The translations under genes and the position numbers were made by a program. Shown piece after piece: positions 47,093 to 57,760 of a stretch of 64,000 nt of DNA. This DNA is from Nageia nagi. Lineage: Eukaryota > Pinophyta. Location of the stretch: assembly GCA_050084985.1 (NCBI GenBank), contig JBITNC010000001.1, positions 125,178,001 to 125,242,000 of the forward strand, read 5' to 3'. Below the pieces are notes generated by a model. That model was not told where the DNA came from. It made no database searches and worked only from the letters and a program-made list of their open reading frames with translations. Position 1 is the first letter of the stretch, and each line of letters starts with the position of its first letter.

Positions 47093-47721
47093 TGTAGATA
47101 GAAAATAATGTGTAATGCAATAAACACAACACTACTTATATATAAATCAAATACTAAAGTATACATTAGAAATATACCAGTTATTGCAATAATAAATATG
47201 TACCTTCATTAGATCTATTAATACCAATCATAATCAAATCCTTTGCATAATCGCCATTCATGCAATCATCAAAATAACAACATCGATATCCTTAGGGTTA
47301 GCATGTCATCGATGTCATAAAATATTCAAGGTTAGATGTAGAAACACAAATATAAGAAATATGACAAAGGGATAATAATAGATCTATGGATAGGTGGTTT
47401 TGCAAAATATTACTGTTGTTCAGATATATGATATGCATGTATTCTCCTATCCGGTTGATGATGATCTACTCATATATGAATCAGTACCATTGATATTGTT
47501 TTATAGCCACATATGGATCTTCTCTTTATCTTTGTATCATCATATATTACATAGTTTATGATGCCTTCATAAGCATTTGATACCATTTACATTGTTTGAT
47601 GATCCTTTTACATTAATTACATTGCCTTGGGTGTATTTCAATCCCTCTTTAAAATAAATATCCCTTGATGCAATAAAAATGAATTATTTAATAAATGAGA
47701 ATTCATTTTTAGGCATCTACA
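47093..47721 (-). repeat. gypsy-2 5' LTR (right)
   Basis: 629 bp, TGTAGATAGA to GGCATCTACA. Partner of the left LTR. Confidence 0.95.
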
Positions 47722-48900
47722 CTTGGTAAGATAATTAAGATAAGTTAATATATAATAAATATACCTCGTGATTATCCTTTCTTGGTCAACCACTTCTCTC
47801 ATCCAAGGCATTTTGCCTATGTACTCTAGAAGAATATCAATGTAATGACATGCAAATGGAATCAAATACAAGGAAGGATAAATATCCATAAACTTATTAC
47901 CTATTGAAATATAACTAGAAATATTATGTGTGACCACCTAGACAACGTACTTCATCCCCACCTCCTTCACAAACTAATCTAATAAGTCATATAACAAGTT
48001 TGCATATTTTTCCTTATTGGATGCATCTAAAGATTGTACACCAAAAAATTAATTAGGCTTATACTCTTATTATATGATAACTTTCCAAATATTATGATGC
48101 AATCTGATATCTTCCAAGATTCTTCAATATTATCTATTATGAAAAAATAAAACAAAATTAAAATAAAATAATTAAATGAAAAAAGTATTTAAAAAACTAT
48201 AAGTAAAGCCTAAAGATATACTAAAAAAATTAATAATTAAAATTTTAAAATGTACCTTTCATGGACTTCTTGCTTCATATATCTCATGAGAGACCCTTGC
48301 ATTTCTATGTGAGTGGACGCCACATACCCAAGCCCAACCATAGCCATTGCATCCTTCAATGGTTTCCAAAATATGCTCCTAGTAATATGGATAAACAGTA
48401 ATTCATAATAAATCAATTTGGTCAACATAAAATCAACTTCTTTCTTATCATTTTTCGTCAACATATTGATAATATATGGTTGGGCTTAAGGAGTTATTCG
48501 TAGCTAAAGTAGGAATGGATTCTAACCCCTCTACTTCTAGTACGTTTACTTACACTTGCACGTACACTTGGAATTGAAAACATCATGCTTATAGCATAAG
48601 ATCTAATCCCTCCTAGCACTATTCAAAATATTTTTTTCCTTTCTCTTTTATCAACGATAGAATCCAAGGCTCTAATTACATCTAAGGCAAGATTTGGACC
48701 TGCATTTGGGTAACTCCCCACATTTATCCTTGGTCTTCCATAAATATTCTCTTTGAACCTTCTAATTATTCCTCTGATAGCCTTGTTACAAAGATTACAC
48801 TTGAAATATGATGAACTCCCCTAAACCCCCTCCAATGGAGTCACATATTGTAAGAATCTGTCCAACTCTTTAAGCATTTTGTAAGTGTATAAATAGAACT
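47722..48900 (-). pseudogene. hAT-type transposase, N-terminal half with BED-like zinc finger
   Basis: Minus strand: zinc finger FKCNLCNKAIRGIIRRFKE (near 48800); ELLFIHITRSIFWKPLKD and MVGLGYVASTHIEMQG (48237-48464), matching the plant PFxVxRSPxFxxMLDAI...GPGYxPPS pattern; then VVTHNISSYISIGNKFM, PSLYLIPFACHYIDILLEYI and MPWMREVVDQERIITRYIY (47722-47937), the DUF659 core (VVTDNASNY...TPCAAHCIDLMLEDIGK). The reading is cut at 47722 by gypsy-2 and resumes at 39300. Frameshifts are present; the usual VTDN Asp reads His. Confidence 0.87.
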
Positions 48901-49550
48901 CCTGACTTAGAAAAACCTTCTCCAACAATGCTCCCCTGTTTCTCTTCTCTTTATCCCCTCTCCTTCTCCCAAACCTACAAATAATAAACAAGTGAAAAAC
49001 CTCCCTTTTCCCTCTAAAAATGACTTCAACTCATGCCCAACAAGGATTCATGTATTTATAGCATACTTGACACTTTTCCCTATTTTTTCGCATTTAGATA
49101 CCAAAAACATCAAATATGACTGATGCGAGCAAGTTTCGATGTTTTGGCATTGTCAGTTCATATTTTTATGGTATCTTTGATCTTTTTTTACCATTTTTGA
49201 GTAGTCTATATGCCAAGTATGGTTGGTGTACCTATTCAACTTGAATTTTGACCTCTACCATTGTTCATTGACATTTTTACCCATTTTTAGTATTTTTTGG
49301 GCATTTTAATAAGTTTTGTATGTATTTTTCATATTTTTTGATATTTTCTGCATTTTTGGGTATTTTTCCCTTTTTTTTTGGTATTTTTGGCATTTAAACG
49401 AGCCATATTTTGCTAAAAAAAGATGTTTTTTTTTTGCTTTTTTTAAGAAAGTACTTTTTTTAAAAAATTTGGTAAGTACACCACATTTTGGCATTTTTTC
49501 AATATTTTTTTATTCTATGGTTGAATGTATGTCTGAATGGTAATTGTAAG
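48901..49550 (-). other. Region upstream of the hAT gene
   Basis: 48900-49060 is a plausible 5' flank with pyrimidine-rich plus-strand text. 49280-49500 consists of TATTTTTGGCATTTTT-type words, so the two opposite open frames there (49306-49494 and 49316-49543) are composition artefacts. The hAT terminal repeat should be here but was not found. Confidence 0.45.
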
Positions 49551-50884
49551 ACTTATAAAGTTCTAATTTTAAGTACTTCGACAAAAGAATTAGAGAAATG
49601 ATCATGGTAAGATCTTTTACCTTACAAGATGAAAGGTAAATGCAAGATAATTCATGTTGAAAAGTTAATTATTCAACCTCTATAAATATTGTTGGAATAT
49701 GAACTCTTACAAATCATTTAGAACTAAGAGTCCAACTTTGAATATTTGATTATTGTTTTCAATAGAATTTCTTGAATTCTAACTATGTTATTATTTACAA
49801 GAGCTTCAAGTTTGGAACTCATGAATTTGACAACATACAATCCAATAATAGAAAAAGATATCATTTGAATTTTAGTCTTGAGCATATCAACTATATTGAA
49901 TGGATTACCAACAATATAGACAATAAAAATAAAGATAGAATACATATTTCAGATTTCAAAAATCTTTTTCAACATAGGCAAGGTTCTTTGACAACTTTAA
50001 ATTGAGTTTTTCAATTTGTTTCAATTCTAAAATGGTAGGCTTATCTCAAGGAATTTTATTTGGAGGTTATTCTCAATCTTTATATGGTATAATTGCTCTA
50101 TGATTATTTTTATATCTAAACTTTATTTAAGAATATATTTTGATGAGCTAGAATCAACATAAATTATTTTCATATAATATTATTTTAAGCTATGATATAT
50201 TTTGAAAAATTAGTTCTTTGGAACTGTAAGTATCAAGCATCAAGCTTCAATCTTTTTTTAATGCTTTTGGTTTGTTATATTAGAATATTTATTATTGTTG
50301 TTGATTTAAAATCTCATGGCTAGATTGGTAACCTTGTGTTATAATCATTGAACTAGCCACTCTATTAATGATAAACTTGGTATACTTCTATCAATGAGTT
50401 ATGACTCAGATGATTATGAGAACAATATTTTTAGTTGATTCAAAAAGGATTTATTTTTCTCCTCCAACTATAAAATTGGACTTCCACTTTTGAAATTTTT
50501 AGAATGTGACAACTAAATTAAGGAAGTATTCTTTCAACTTTAGAATATATTTAGAAATAATTAAAGCCCAACCTTGATAAGATATCAACATAAACTTTAA
50601 TTTTATTTAGGAGTTATATTTGAAAATATTGCTTATATAAATTTGGGATCTGGTCATATGATAATATTGAAATTATCAAAAATTTACAAATTAGATTGAA
50701 ATTATTATTCATTATCAATGTTGCAAATTCAAATAGGAATCAATAGAAATAATCTCAACTCTCTAGTTGTTATATAAATAATGATTCATATGTTTTCAAT
50801 TCCAGAGTATTATTTAATAGAGGAGGAATAGAAGGACAAAGATACAATAGAAAATTATAAAAGCTAAAAGAACAATAAATTTAT
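49551..50884 (+). other. AT-rich 3' interior of element A
   Basis: The frame at 49772-50005 has a fairly ordinary amino-acid mix (YHLNFSLEHINYIEWI) but I recognise no family. Nothing else is seen. Confidence 0.4.
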
Positions 50885-51001
50885 CCTTAAGGGGGAGTCA
50901 AGAGTGGATTTTATTAATGAATTGAATTTTTCCTCAAATTTATGGGTTTACTATATATGCTACAACAATAATTTTATTTTTCTTATTTTAAAGATTCAAC
51001 A
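50885..51001 (+). repeat. Element A polypurine tract and truncated 3' LTR
   Basis: TTAAGGGGGAG at 50887-50897, then about 100 bp whose end (GGGTTTACTATATATG ... TTTTAAAGATTCAACA) parallels 26050-26108. Most of the LTR is missing or diverged. Confidence 0.55.
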
Positions 51002-51006
51002 CTTCG

Positions 51007-51019
51007 AATTAAAGGGGAA
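51007..51019 (+). other. copia-B polypurine tract
   Basis: AATTAAAGGGGAA directly before the 3' LTR start TGTTAGACACC. Confidence 0.8.
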
Positions 51020-51866
51020 TGTTAGACACCTAATCCTTCAATATTATGGTATATATAATATAATAATAGTACTTACTATATTTAGCAAATTCAAATTTAG
51101 GAATTTACTTGATATTTAGAATTAATGAGGAAAGGCATATGAGTCAACGCAAGAAGTTGGATCCACTTTATGGTAAAAAATTGGAAGTATTTTCCTAATT
51201 TTCAAGTTTTATCATAATTGATTTCAAAATTTTAAGTATTTATACATGAAATCTTGAAAAAGATCACCACTATGAAAATGTAATGCTTGGAGTGTAGTAT
51301 TCATATGTGTAATTTATTCCAATACCCAAATGATAAAATTAAATTTTAATATGGATGAATAAAAATCATTTTTTAAAATATATTATTTCAAGACCATACA
51401 ATGCACATGTCCAAAAAGTATAATTAGACCTAAATCAAAGTATTTTTAAAAATCCTTTTGCAAAAAGATACATAAGACATTGAAAGTTGTCCTAGATATA
51501 TTTTTATAATTTTTCATGAATATTTTATTTTTTATTAATTTTGCATTGGTCATGATTTTTGTTTAGAAAATTGTTCATGCTCAACATGCATAATTTGACC
51601 TAAATTTATCACATTTTCAATTTTTTTTTTTTTTAAATTTTATAGAGAATTGTATGTGGCTTGTCCCCATATAATTTTTCTTCAAAGTACTAAAACTTCC
51701 TCTTTATGTGGACTCAACTTCTTGCACACACCCATATGAAGAGTCCATGTGTAATCCAAAGGTCACTCATGTAGGTGAATATGTAAAGTCACTTTGTGAT
51801 GTATTTATTTTCATATAAAATCTAATGCAATATTTTTTTTCCTTGGAGTTGTTCTAACTTCTTACA
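51020..51866 (+). repeat. copia-B 3' LTR with MITE-like insertion
   Basis: TGTTAGACACCTAATCC to CTAACTTCTTACA. About 250 bp of LTR plus a 590-bp insert and its duplication. Aligns with 19881-20125. Confidence 0.88.
51143..51732. mobile_element. MITE-like element, about 590 bp
   Basis: Imperfect terminal inverted repeats: left GTCAACGCAAGAAGTTGGAT continuing to CCAC; right, reverse-complemented, GTGTGTGCAAGAAGTTGAGT continuing to CCAC. CATATGA is duplicated at 51136-51142 and 51733-51739. The 5' LTR of copia-B has the unoccupied site (GGACGTATAAAGAG). No coding capacity. A 7-8 bp duplication suggests a hAT- or Mutator-like source, not resolved. Confidence 0.75.
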
Positions 51867-51871
51867 CCTTT

Positions 51872-52131
51872 ACCATTTCTTTTCATAATTATGGTTGAAT
51901 TATTAAAGAGGTATCTATAAAATATTAAACAATATGGATTAATTGATAAACTAAATACATGCAAAATTCTAGGAAATATTTCGCAACAAGAACTTGAAGA
52001 TGATCCAGTTTTATTTGAAAGAGCCAAAGTGTGTAAAGCAAGAGCTTTACATAATATTTTGACCATTTATGAAAAACCTACAAGTAATAAAATTGATAAA
52101 GTATACAAATTAATTCTTATATATGCCATTG

Positions 52132-52173
<42 letters not shown>

Positions 52174-52640
52174 TTTGAATAAAGGAGTTAAAGTGACAAC
52201 TACATACCTAAACCTTCCCTTATTTGAAGGAAGGGCAAGTAAAGATATTTAAAATTTGATTATTAATGAATTACAAATAGGATCCCAACATGGAAAGGAA
52301 GGAGTATTAATATTCAACTTTCAAACGTCTCCAGAAAATGAGAAAATCCACATTTCATGTCACACTTGAATTATCAATATATGACATCTATTCCAAAATC
52401 ACTATTTGAATTAAAAAACGTGTGCGCACAAAGATCCGTATGGGATCCATCCAAAATTAAGAGGCAGAAACGGATAATTACTAGGAAAATATCACTCGTA
52501 TTGCATGTGTGTGCAGAACAGAATAATTCAAATGACTGCATAAATCTTGTGAATCTATGGCTACACTACCACCTACCTTTTCAAGGCAAAGCTGCAAAGA
52601 TGCATCAACTACCTGTGGAAATGCTAAGTTGATTTTAAAG
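51872..52640 (+). pseudogene. LINE-1 reverse transcriptase, downstream half
   Basis: Resumes right after the copia-B TSD: PFLFIIMVELLKRYL, YGLIDKLN, then ISQQELEDDPVLFERA, where L1-type RTs have HQQFADDTxLF (the YADD box; here EDD), RALHNILTIYEK and NKIDKVYKLI. After the (TA)n tract comes TYLNLPLFEGRASKDI (family YLGLPLFxGRxSK) and SIPKSLFELKN. The end is vague; I stop at 52640. Confidence 0.8.
52134..52171. repeat. (TA)n microsatellite inside the LINE-1 RT gene
   Basis: About 38 bp of pure TA, interrupting the LINE reading between NKIDKVYKLI and LNKGVKVTTTYL. Confidence 0.95.
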
Positions 52641-53040
52641 TTTAACAATATCTAAAAGTTTGAAAGGATATTCAAAATAAAAGATCCAGTGCCCTTCCCA
52701 GATAGAAACTTGCCTACTGCCAGCATGAAGTGACATGGAAAGGAACAATATTGTTAGGATGGTTATGGTATTCCTATACTGAAAGATTAATCTTTTCATG
52801 CCATAATTTTGTACTCAAATATATTCTCACTTAAAACCTTCAAACATAGGCTTGCCTCCATGAAACTGGAGGCACAAAACATACTAAAGTTCAAGCTCCA
52901 TTGTGCAATCATAACATGCATGACAAAATTAAAAAAAAAAAAAAATTGTCTGAAATGAAATGCAAAGAGCACAATATTATAATTTCTTTAAATACAGCCC
53001 AACATTGCATGATGCTTCAGTATTCTTAGTCTAAGCCTAG
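52641..53040. other. Spacer downstream of the ZnF-UBP gene
   Basis: Probably includes the 3' UTR of the minus-strand gene (no clear AATAAA next to the stop). Nothing else recognised. Confidence 0.5.
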
Positions 53041-55879
53041 CTATTTGACATCAAGCTTAATTTCATTGATATTAGAGCGATGAGGAGGCTCCACTCCAAA
53101 TTTCAATAAATGTCCCGTTTCATAAGCTGGACGTAATTGTGCAATAACTTGTGCATCCAAATAAGCATCGCAGGAAAAGCACCACACAGAAAGATCGCTG
53201 GAAACACACACAGGAATAAGATTTACTACAGTAATAGATAATGCTAAATCACAATCAACTACGGTGTTAGTAGCAATATGGTCTTTAATACCTATAGCTG
53301 ATAGCCAGACAATGTGCTGTTCTTTCAGAGTGCTCAAGCATATGGCCATTAATGAACCGGCTACATAGAACCTCTTTACAACTAAGGCACACCCAGTTTT
53401 CTGTAGGATGGTCACACCTGACTGACAAGAAGCAAAATTTAACTTCACATCTAACAAAAAAGATGAAATGTTTCATACTCATCTATGTTAATTGTGGAGT
53501 AGAATTTCCTGCAACAATAACACTATTGTTCAAGCACACAGTCAATATGTTAAATTACTAGTACATTTACCTAGAAAACACTGAGACACATCAGTTTGTT
53601 TCTCTGAATTTTCGCTGATAAAAACAGTTTTCTGTTAACAGTATGATACTTTAATAGTTTATTCTTTAGAAAGGAAATATAACTTAATGACCTAGAAAAT
53701 CAAACTTCAATACTTTAGAATCCAATAATAGTCATGGATCTTACCATTCTAGCTCAAACGTTTGATTTATAGCTCAACTAAAAATTTCTCAATGTTTGGT
53801 TGTGGATCTCATTGGTAAACCAAATATAGCATTAGAAAAATAATGAATTCCAGCGCTCAATTCCATTCACCTGTCTCAAGAATGTTCCTAAGATCTAAAA
53901 TTTTAAAGGTAGCTGAAAAGTGCTTACAAGTTACAACAAGATAAAATAGTGTCCATTCTTTGTGAATTTCAAGAACTTAATGAACCAACATTATCGTCTT
54001 GGAGCAGCATACAACCTTTAAGATATATCCCAAACTAACATGGATACCTGTTATTCTATCATTAAACTAGGGTCTCTAATAGTGTAGTAGGGAATCTACC
54101 AATCCTGTATACATAGAAATTTGGAAGTCTCCAATTTTTTTTTGAACACTGAACTTACCAAGTCGCTATAGATTTTACATAACAGAAACCTTTGGCATAA
54201 TCTCAGATAAGAAACCGATGTTTTAAGAAAAAAAGCCCAAATAGATAATATCAGTGACCAAAGTTTTCTGTAAAACAGAGACTCACAAATCATGTAATCT
54301 CAATGGAATCATGAAACTGAATATTGAACAGGTCAACTACCATAAACTAAATCACATTGATGGTGGTTTAGCTAGGCTTTCTATTTGGTAATGCCAAATC
54401 AACATTAAATTCAAAAACCCATTTTGTAAATTAATATCCCTCAGAAACTTACAGTTTCTCGTCCTAAGTGGTCAATATCTTTACAAAAGTGGTGTGTCCA
54501 AACTAAAAGGGCATGTACACTCAAACAATGGTGACTTGGTAATCGAGCATCCAGCATTTGCAAAAGGGTGGTACTGGTTTGAGTCCTAGCTGATTGATGT
54601 TTTTCAACATAAAATAAAATCCATTAAAAAGAATTCAGATGCTTCATCATTACTCGTGCCAAATCAGCATTTCATCCAAACACTCAAACTACATGTTGGA
54701 ATCCCCTCATAATCAAGTGAATGTTCTATTTCATGCTAGAGTCACAAGAAAAATGACATATCCAGATAATAGTTTTGATACTCAGTCTCAGCAGGCCAAT
54801 TGTTTGCTGGATTCTGATTCAGGAAAGATTTGACTAGTCCTCAATACACTAACTTCAATAATTTAACAAAAAGGTTACATTTCTAGATTCCTCAACAAAT
54901 TAACTTCAATAACATGCAACATTCATTCAATTAATTTATTTACTTTTGTTTTCTCCCTGGAGCCAACATAGGCTAGTAGAGTCTAGAGTTGGACTTGTAG
55001 AACTGAAAGGGCTTATTACCTTCAGGGACTCATAAAGACATGGAAACCTTATAAATATTGAAGAGTCTACACATTTCAATGTAGGGTCCTTAACTCTGCT
55101 GGAAGTCAAAAGTCATTCCAGGACTCACAGACTCTCAACACTATATCTGCTAAGACCACGGTTTTAGAATTTTGAAGTTGCACTGAACCCATCTGCAGAA
55201 CCAAGTATACTTTCCTTGTTATCTAAATATAAAGTACAAACCCTAAAGACTTCTGCCTTATAAAAACTCTTTTAGCAATGAAATATTTTACACCAAAAAC
55301 TTTGTCCCGTGAGACCCTCCATCATCCACCCCCACACGATAAACCCTAAATCTTTTCTAAAGGTCGAAATCGCTATACAACAAAAGACAACATGGAACTG
55401 AGTACCCAGTAACACAATATATATCCCACCATTGGATAATTACATGGAAGAACAAAATCTCATGAACCTCTCTGCCCTGCACTAAGTTTGTCGTGGCCAT
55501 TCAAACTACTTAAGAACACTATTTCCCACAATTATCACCTGTAACTAACATAATATGTGAATGCTGTGATACGGGTTCACAGAAATATTTTGAAGAACAA
55601 AATTCTCAAAACCCATTTGTGAAGAGTTGAATTGCTTACCTTTTGCAGGAAGTGTCAAGGGCTGGTATGTGGCGAAGATCAGACGATAATACAGTCAAAT
55701 GTGGGCAATTGGTTTTAGCTTCTACCCATCCTGATACACCTCCATAAGTTTCCTCCTGTATATATTAATTTTTTGTTTATGTGTCGAATCTATGTTCAAA
55801 TCATTCAATTCAATGCTACAGAATTAAAGAAAATTATTACCTGCGCAAAATCAGTGGCAGAAGAAGAAGCAGATGCCAT
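53041..55879 (-). CDS. HDAC6-like ZnF-UBP domain protein, 145 aa, four exons
   Basis: Exons on the minus strand: 55841-55879, 55640-55755, 53292-53417 and 53041-53197, all with GT/AG introns (85, 2,222 and 94 bp). They sum to 438 nt and one open frame, MASASSSATDFAQ to NEIKLDVK. It is almost entirely one ubiquitin-binding zinc finger of the HDAC6 type. All twelve zinc ligands are present: C30, H32, C100, C103; C50, C53, C70, H77; C62, C65, H81, H87. Of the HDAC6 residues that hold the ubiquitin C-terminal Gly-Gly, Arg (R72) and Trp (W99) are kept and Tyr is Phe (F101). No deacetylase domain is attached. Likely role: binding free ubiquitin C-termini. Looks intact and is the only such gene here. 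Confidence 0.93.
53418..55639 (-). other. Intron 2 of the ZnF-UBP gene, 2.2 kb
   Basis: Donor GTAAGCAATT after the AAAAG exon end (55640), acceptor TCTTGTCAGTCAG (53418). No transposon protein was recognised inside. Small open frames in it (for example 54639-54833) show no family. Confidence 0.85.
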
Positions 55880-55940
55880 TTACCTATGTTTGATATGATT
55901 GGAGAAGCTTAAGCGTTTTAAACTTCCAAATTGCTGTAAC

Positions 55941-55953
55941 TATAAAATTGTGG
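55941..55953 (-). promoter_or_regulatory. Possible TATA element of the ZnF-UBP gene
   Basis: Minus strand ATTTTATAGTTAC, about 65 bp before the ATG. Weak match; the transcription start is unknown. Confidence 0.35.
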
Positions 55954-55959
55954 TATGGC

Positions 55960-57350
55960 TTCCTGGTAGGTTTTACAGGCTTCGATTGCATATATTATTG
56001 TTTTCTTTTAATGATAATGTTAAGATTGTATTAGCTTTTAATAATATTATTATTTTGATGTATAGGTAAAAGGTAAAGTATATTAATTAGAGATCAATTG
56101 ATTTATTTAACGGACAGCTTGCAGTAGGCTATTACATAGCATGTATGTCTCGTATTAGGAATGGAACACAGGATATAGGTCGTACCAAGATCAACACATG
56201 ATCAACTCAACCAACAATAAGGAATTCTTTTTATCTCTTATTTTATTAATAAGAAGTTTGAATTTATAGAGTTTTTATTATAATTCTTGTTATTATTATT
56301 ATTATTTTATGTACGAGGGAATTGGTAACATCTTTTCATTTTTTTACTATTAATAAAGGGTTTGAATTTATAGAGCTACCAAAATAACCTTCATCTTTTC
56401 TTGGTACAAGTGACTTATAGAATGAACAAGACCTTTATTGGAGGTTGAAAATACTTTCTTCTAATTGATGAGTACTTAATAGAAGTAGGTTTGCTACCTC
56501 CACCTTAAATTCTAAAGGCTAACCTCCAAGGATCTCTTCTTGGTAAAGTTCAAACTTCAAGGTATCATCCTTATTATTATTATTTTTTTGTATTTGAACA
56601 AGATTTTTATTCTCATCATTATCATTATTATTTTATCTATGTTCAAATAGGATTTTAATTCCCATCATACAAGGGTTGAGATTTGAAACTCTTCCTTTTA
56701 CTTCTCAATTCCTTGAATAAATTAAAGATAAAAAAAAGTTCTATTTTATAATAATAATAATAATAATAATAATGATAATAACATTTTAAAACTATAATAT
56801 TATTTTTTGAATGATAGAGCTTTATATTAAATATTAAAAAAACTAAACCATACAAAAAAGAGAAGGGTGGACATGTCACACCCACCCGCCTAATGCCAAC
56901 TAATAATAGTGATGATTCAACATCGATAAAACACATTGGCTTAACATTTAGTGGGAGAGCATTAACTACCTATTCATTAACACAAAGGAATAAAAAGAAA
57001 TTAAGATTTCTTAAGTTATTGGTGGAGTGCTAGCAAGAGGGGTGGTGGAGTTCACATTAAAAGTCGTTAACTCTGCATGACTGTTAGAGGGAGGATTGGT
57101 CCTTTCTTCAATGCTATTGTCGAGAAGGGTTGTCATGATGGATATAAAAAAACATAGGAAAATAATATAAGAAATAAGTGTTATGATAAAATTAAGAGTG
57201 GACTTGGCAAGGAGGCAATGAAGATCTAAAAAAAATACAATGGGATCATAATTAGAAATAATGTTAACAAGAAAGGGAAGCATAAAGGGCATAAAAGGAG
57301 AGAGCTATTTGAAATGAAATAATGAATTATTATAAAGAATTTACCTATTT
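55960..57350. other. AT-rich intergenic region with ATT/AAT microsatellites
   Basis: Short (ATT)n runs near 56290-56307 and 56572-56585, and (AAT)n at 56748-56780. Frames at 56655-56936 and 57011-57292 (minus) show no family motif; the first includes the translated microsatellite. Confidence 0.55.
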
Positions 57351-57379
57351 AACTACTTCAAAATTATGGAATACCCTTC

Positions 57380-57760
57380 TTATAAATTGGACCAAGCATA
57401 CTAGGTGAATTCAGGAAAATCTATTGACACAAAGTAGGTATTGGGATCAAAAAGATCAAGTTTATTTTTCATGAATAATCATGCATTTTTTTCTCTAACA
57501 TTTCATTGTATGGGAAGGCCCCCAAAATCATCATGAGGTATCTCAAGCATGTTGAAGTCATCACATAACACCCACATGGCATGCGGTATGGAAAGGAAAA
57601 GCTACCACCACAAAGTGCTTCTATCTAAAGTCTAGATAACTGACAATGCCAAATGAATGTCCATTAATCTCAAAAAAATCTAGATAACTTGGTTTGAAGG
57701 TTGTACATCTTGTATCTTAATATTTGGCTGCCACTTAGGGCAATGAATTAAGTGATAGTT
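57380..57760 (-). pseudogene. LINE-2 endonuclease (APE type), decayed
   Basis: Minus strand: FEINGHSFGIVSYLDFR (near 57660), then MWVLCDDFNMLEIPHDDFGG (57590-57530; family WVLxGDFNxxExxxDRxGG), then NKLDLFD and FPEFTYYAWSNL-like text ending about 57385. RT is not found downstream; the element is truncated there. Confidence 0.7.

Larger units (their letters stand above)
39301..47721 (-). mobile_element. gypsy-2: Tat-like Ty3/gypsy element, 8,421 bp
   Basis: Two 629-bp LTRs (39301-39929 and 47093-47721), both TGTAGATA ... GGCATCTACA, with a near-perfect TSD (CCTGG / CTTGG). The PPT next to the left LTR sets the orientation to minus. Domain order on that strand is gag, protease, RT, RNase H, a second RNase H, integrase, as in the Tat lineage. 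The LTRs differ at roughly a tenth of positions in the first 110 bp, so it is much older than copia-1. Confidence 0.93.
25433..51001 (+). mobile_element. Element A: LTR retrotransposon inserted near the 3' end of copia-B
   Basis: A left LTR ends ATCCAACA at 26108 followed by a tRNA-Met-type PBS. A related but truncated LTR end (ATGGGTTTACTATATATG ... GATTCAACA) lies at 50899-51001 behind a polypurine run. This brackets a 25-kb interval that itself holds gypsy-3, gypsy-4, the hAT and gypsy-2. I find no gag-pol of its own, so it may be a noncoding (LARD-like) element. The left start (TGTGTAATG, 25433) and the TSD (TAGAA versus TCGAA, two bases off) are uncertain. Confidence 0.6.
19881..51866 (+). 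mobile_element. copia-B: Ty1/copia element enlarged to 32 kb by nested insertions
   Basis: The 5' LTR starts TGTTGGACACC at 19881 and the 3' LTR ends CTTACA at 51866. CCTTT flanks both sides (19876-19880 and 51867-51871). The LTRs share long blocks such as GTGTAATCCAAAGGTCAC. PBS, gag-pol (21350-25420) and PPT (51007-51019) are on the plus strand. The LINE reading rejoins across the element, which confirms both ends. Everything between about 25433 and 51001 is later insertion. Confidence 0.88.

Noticed and set aside
49306-49543. Two overlapping frames on opposite strands
   Set aside because: Both arise from T-rich TATTTTTGGCATTTTT words; no motif.
51900-52330. Initially considered as an endogenous viral or unknown protein
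   Set aside because: In context it is the continuation of the LINE RT cut at 19880 (EDD box, LPLFEGRASK motif).
53041-53457. Single 138-codon minus-strand frame over the ZnF-UBP gene
   Set aside because: It reads exon 3 in the wrong frame and runs through a 94-bp intron. The spliced four-exon model gives the conserved zinc finger.
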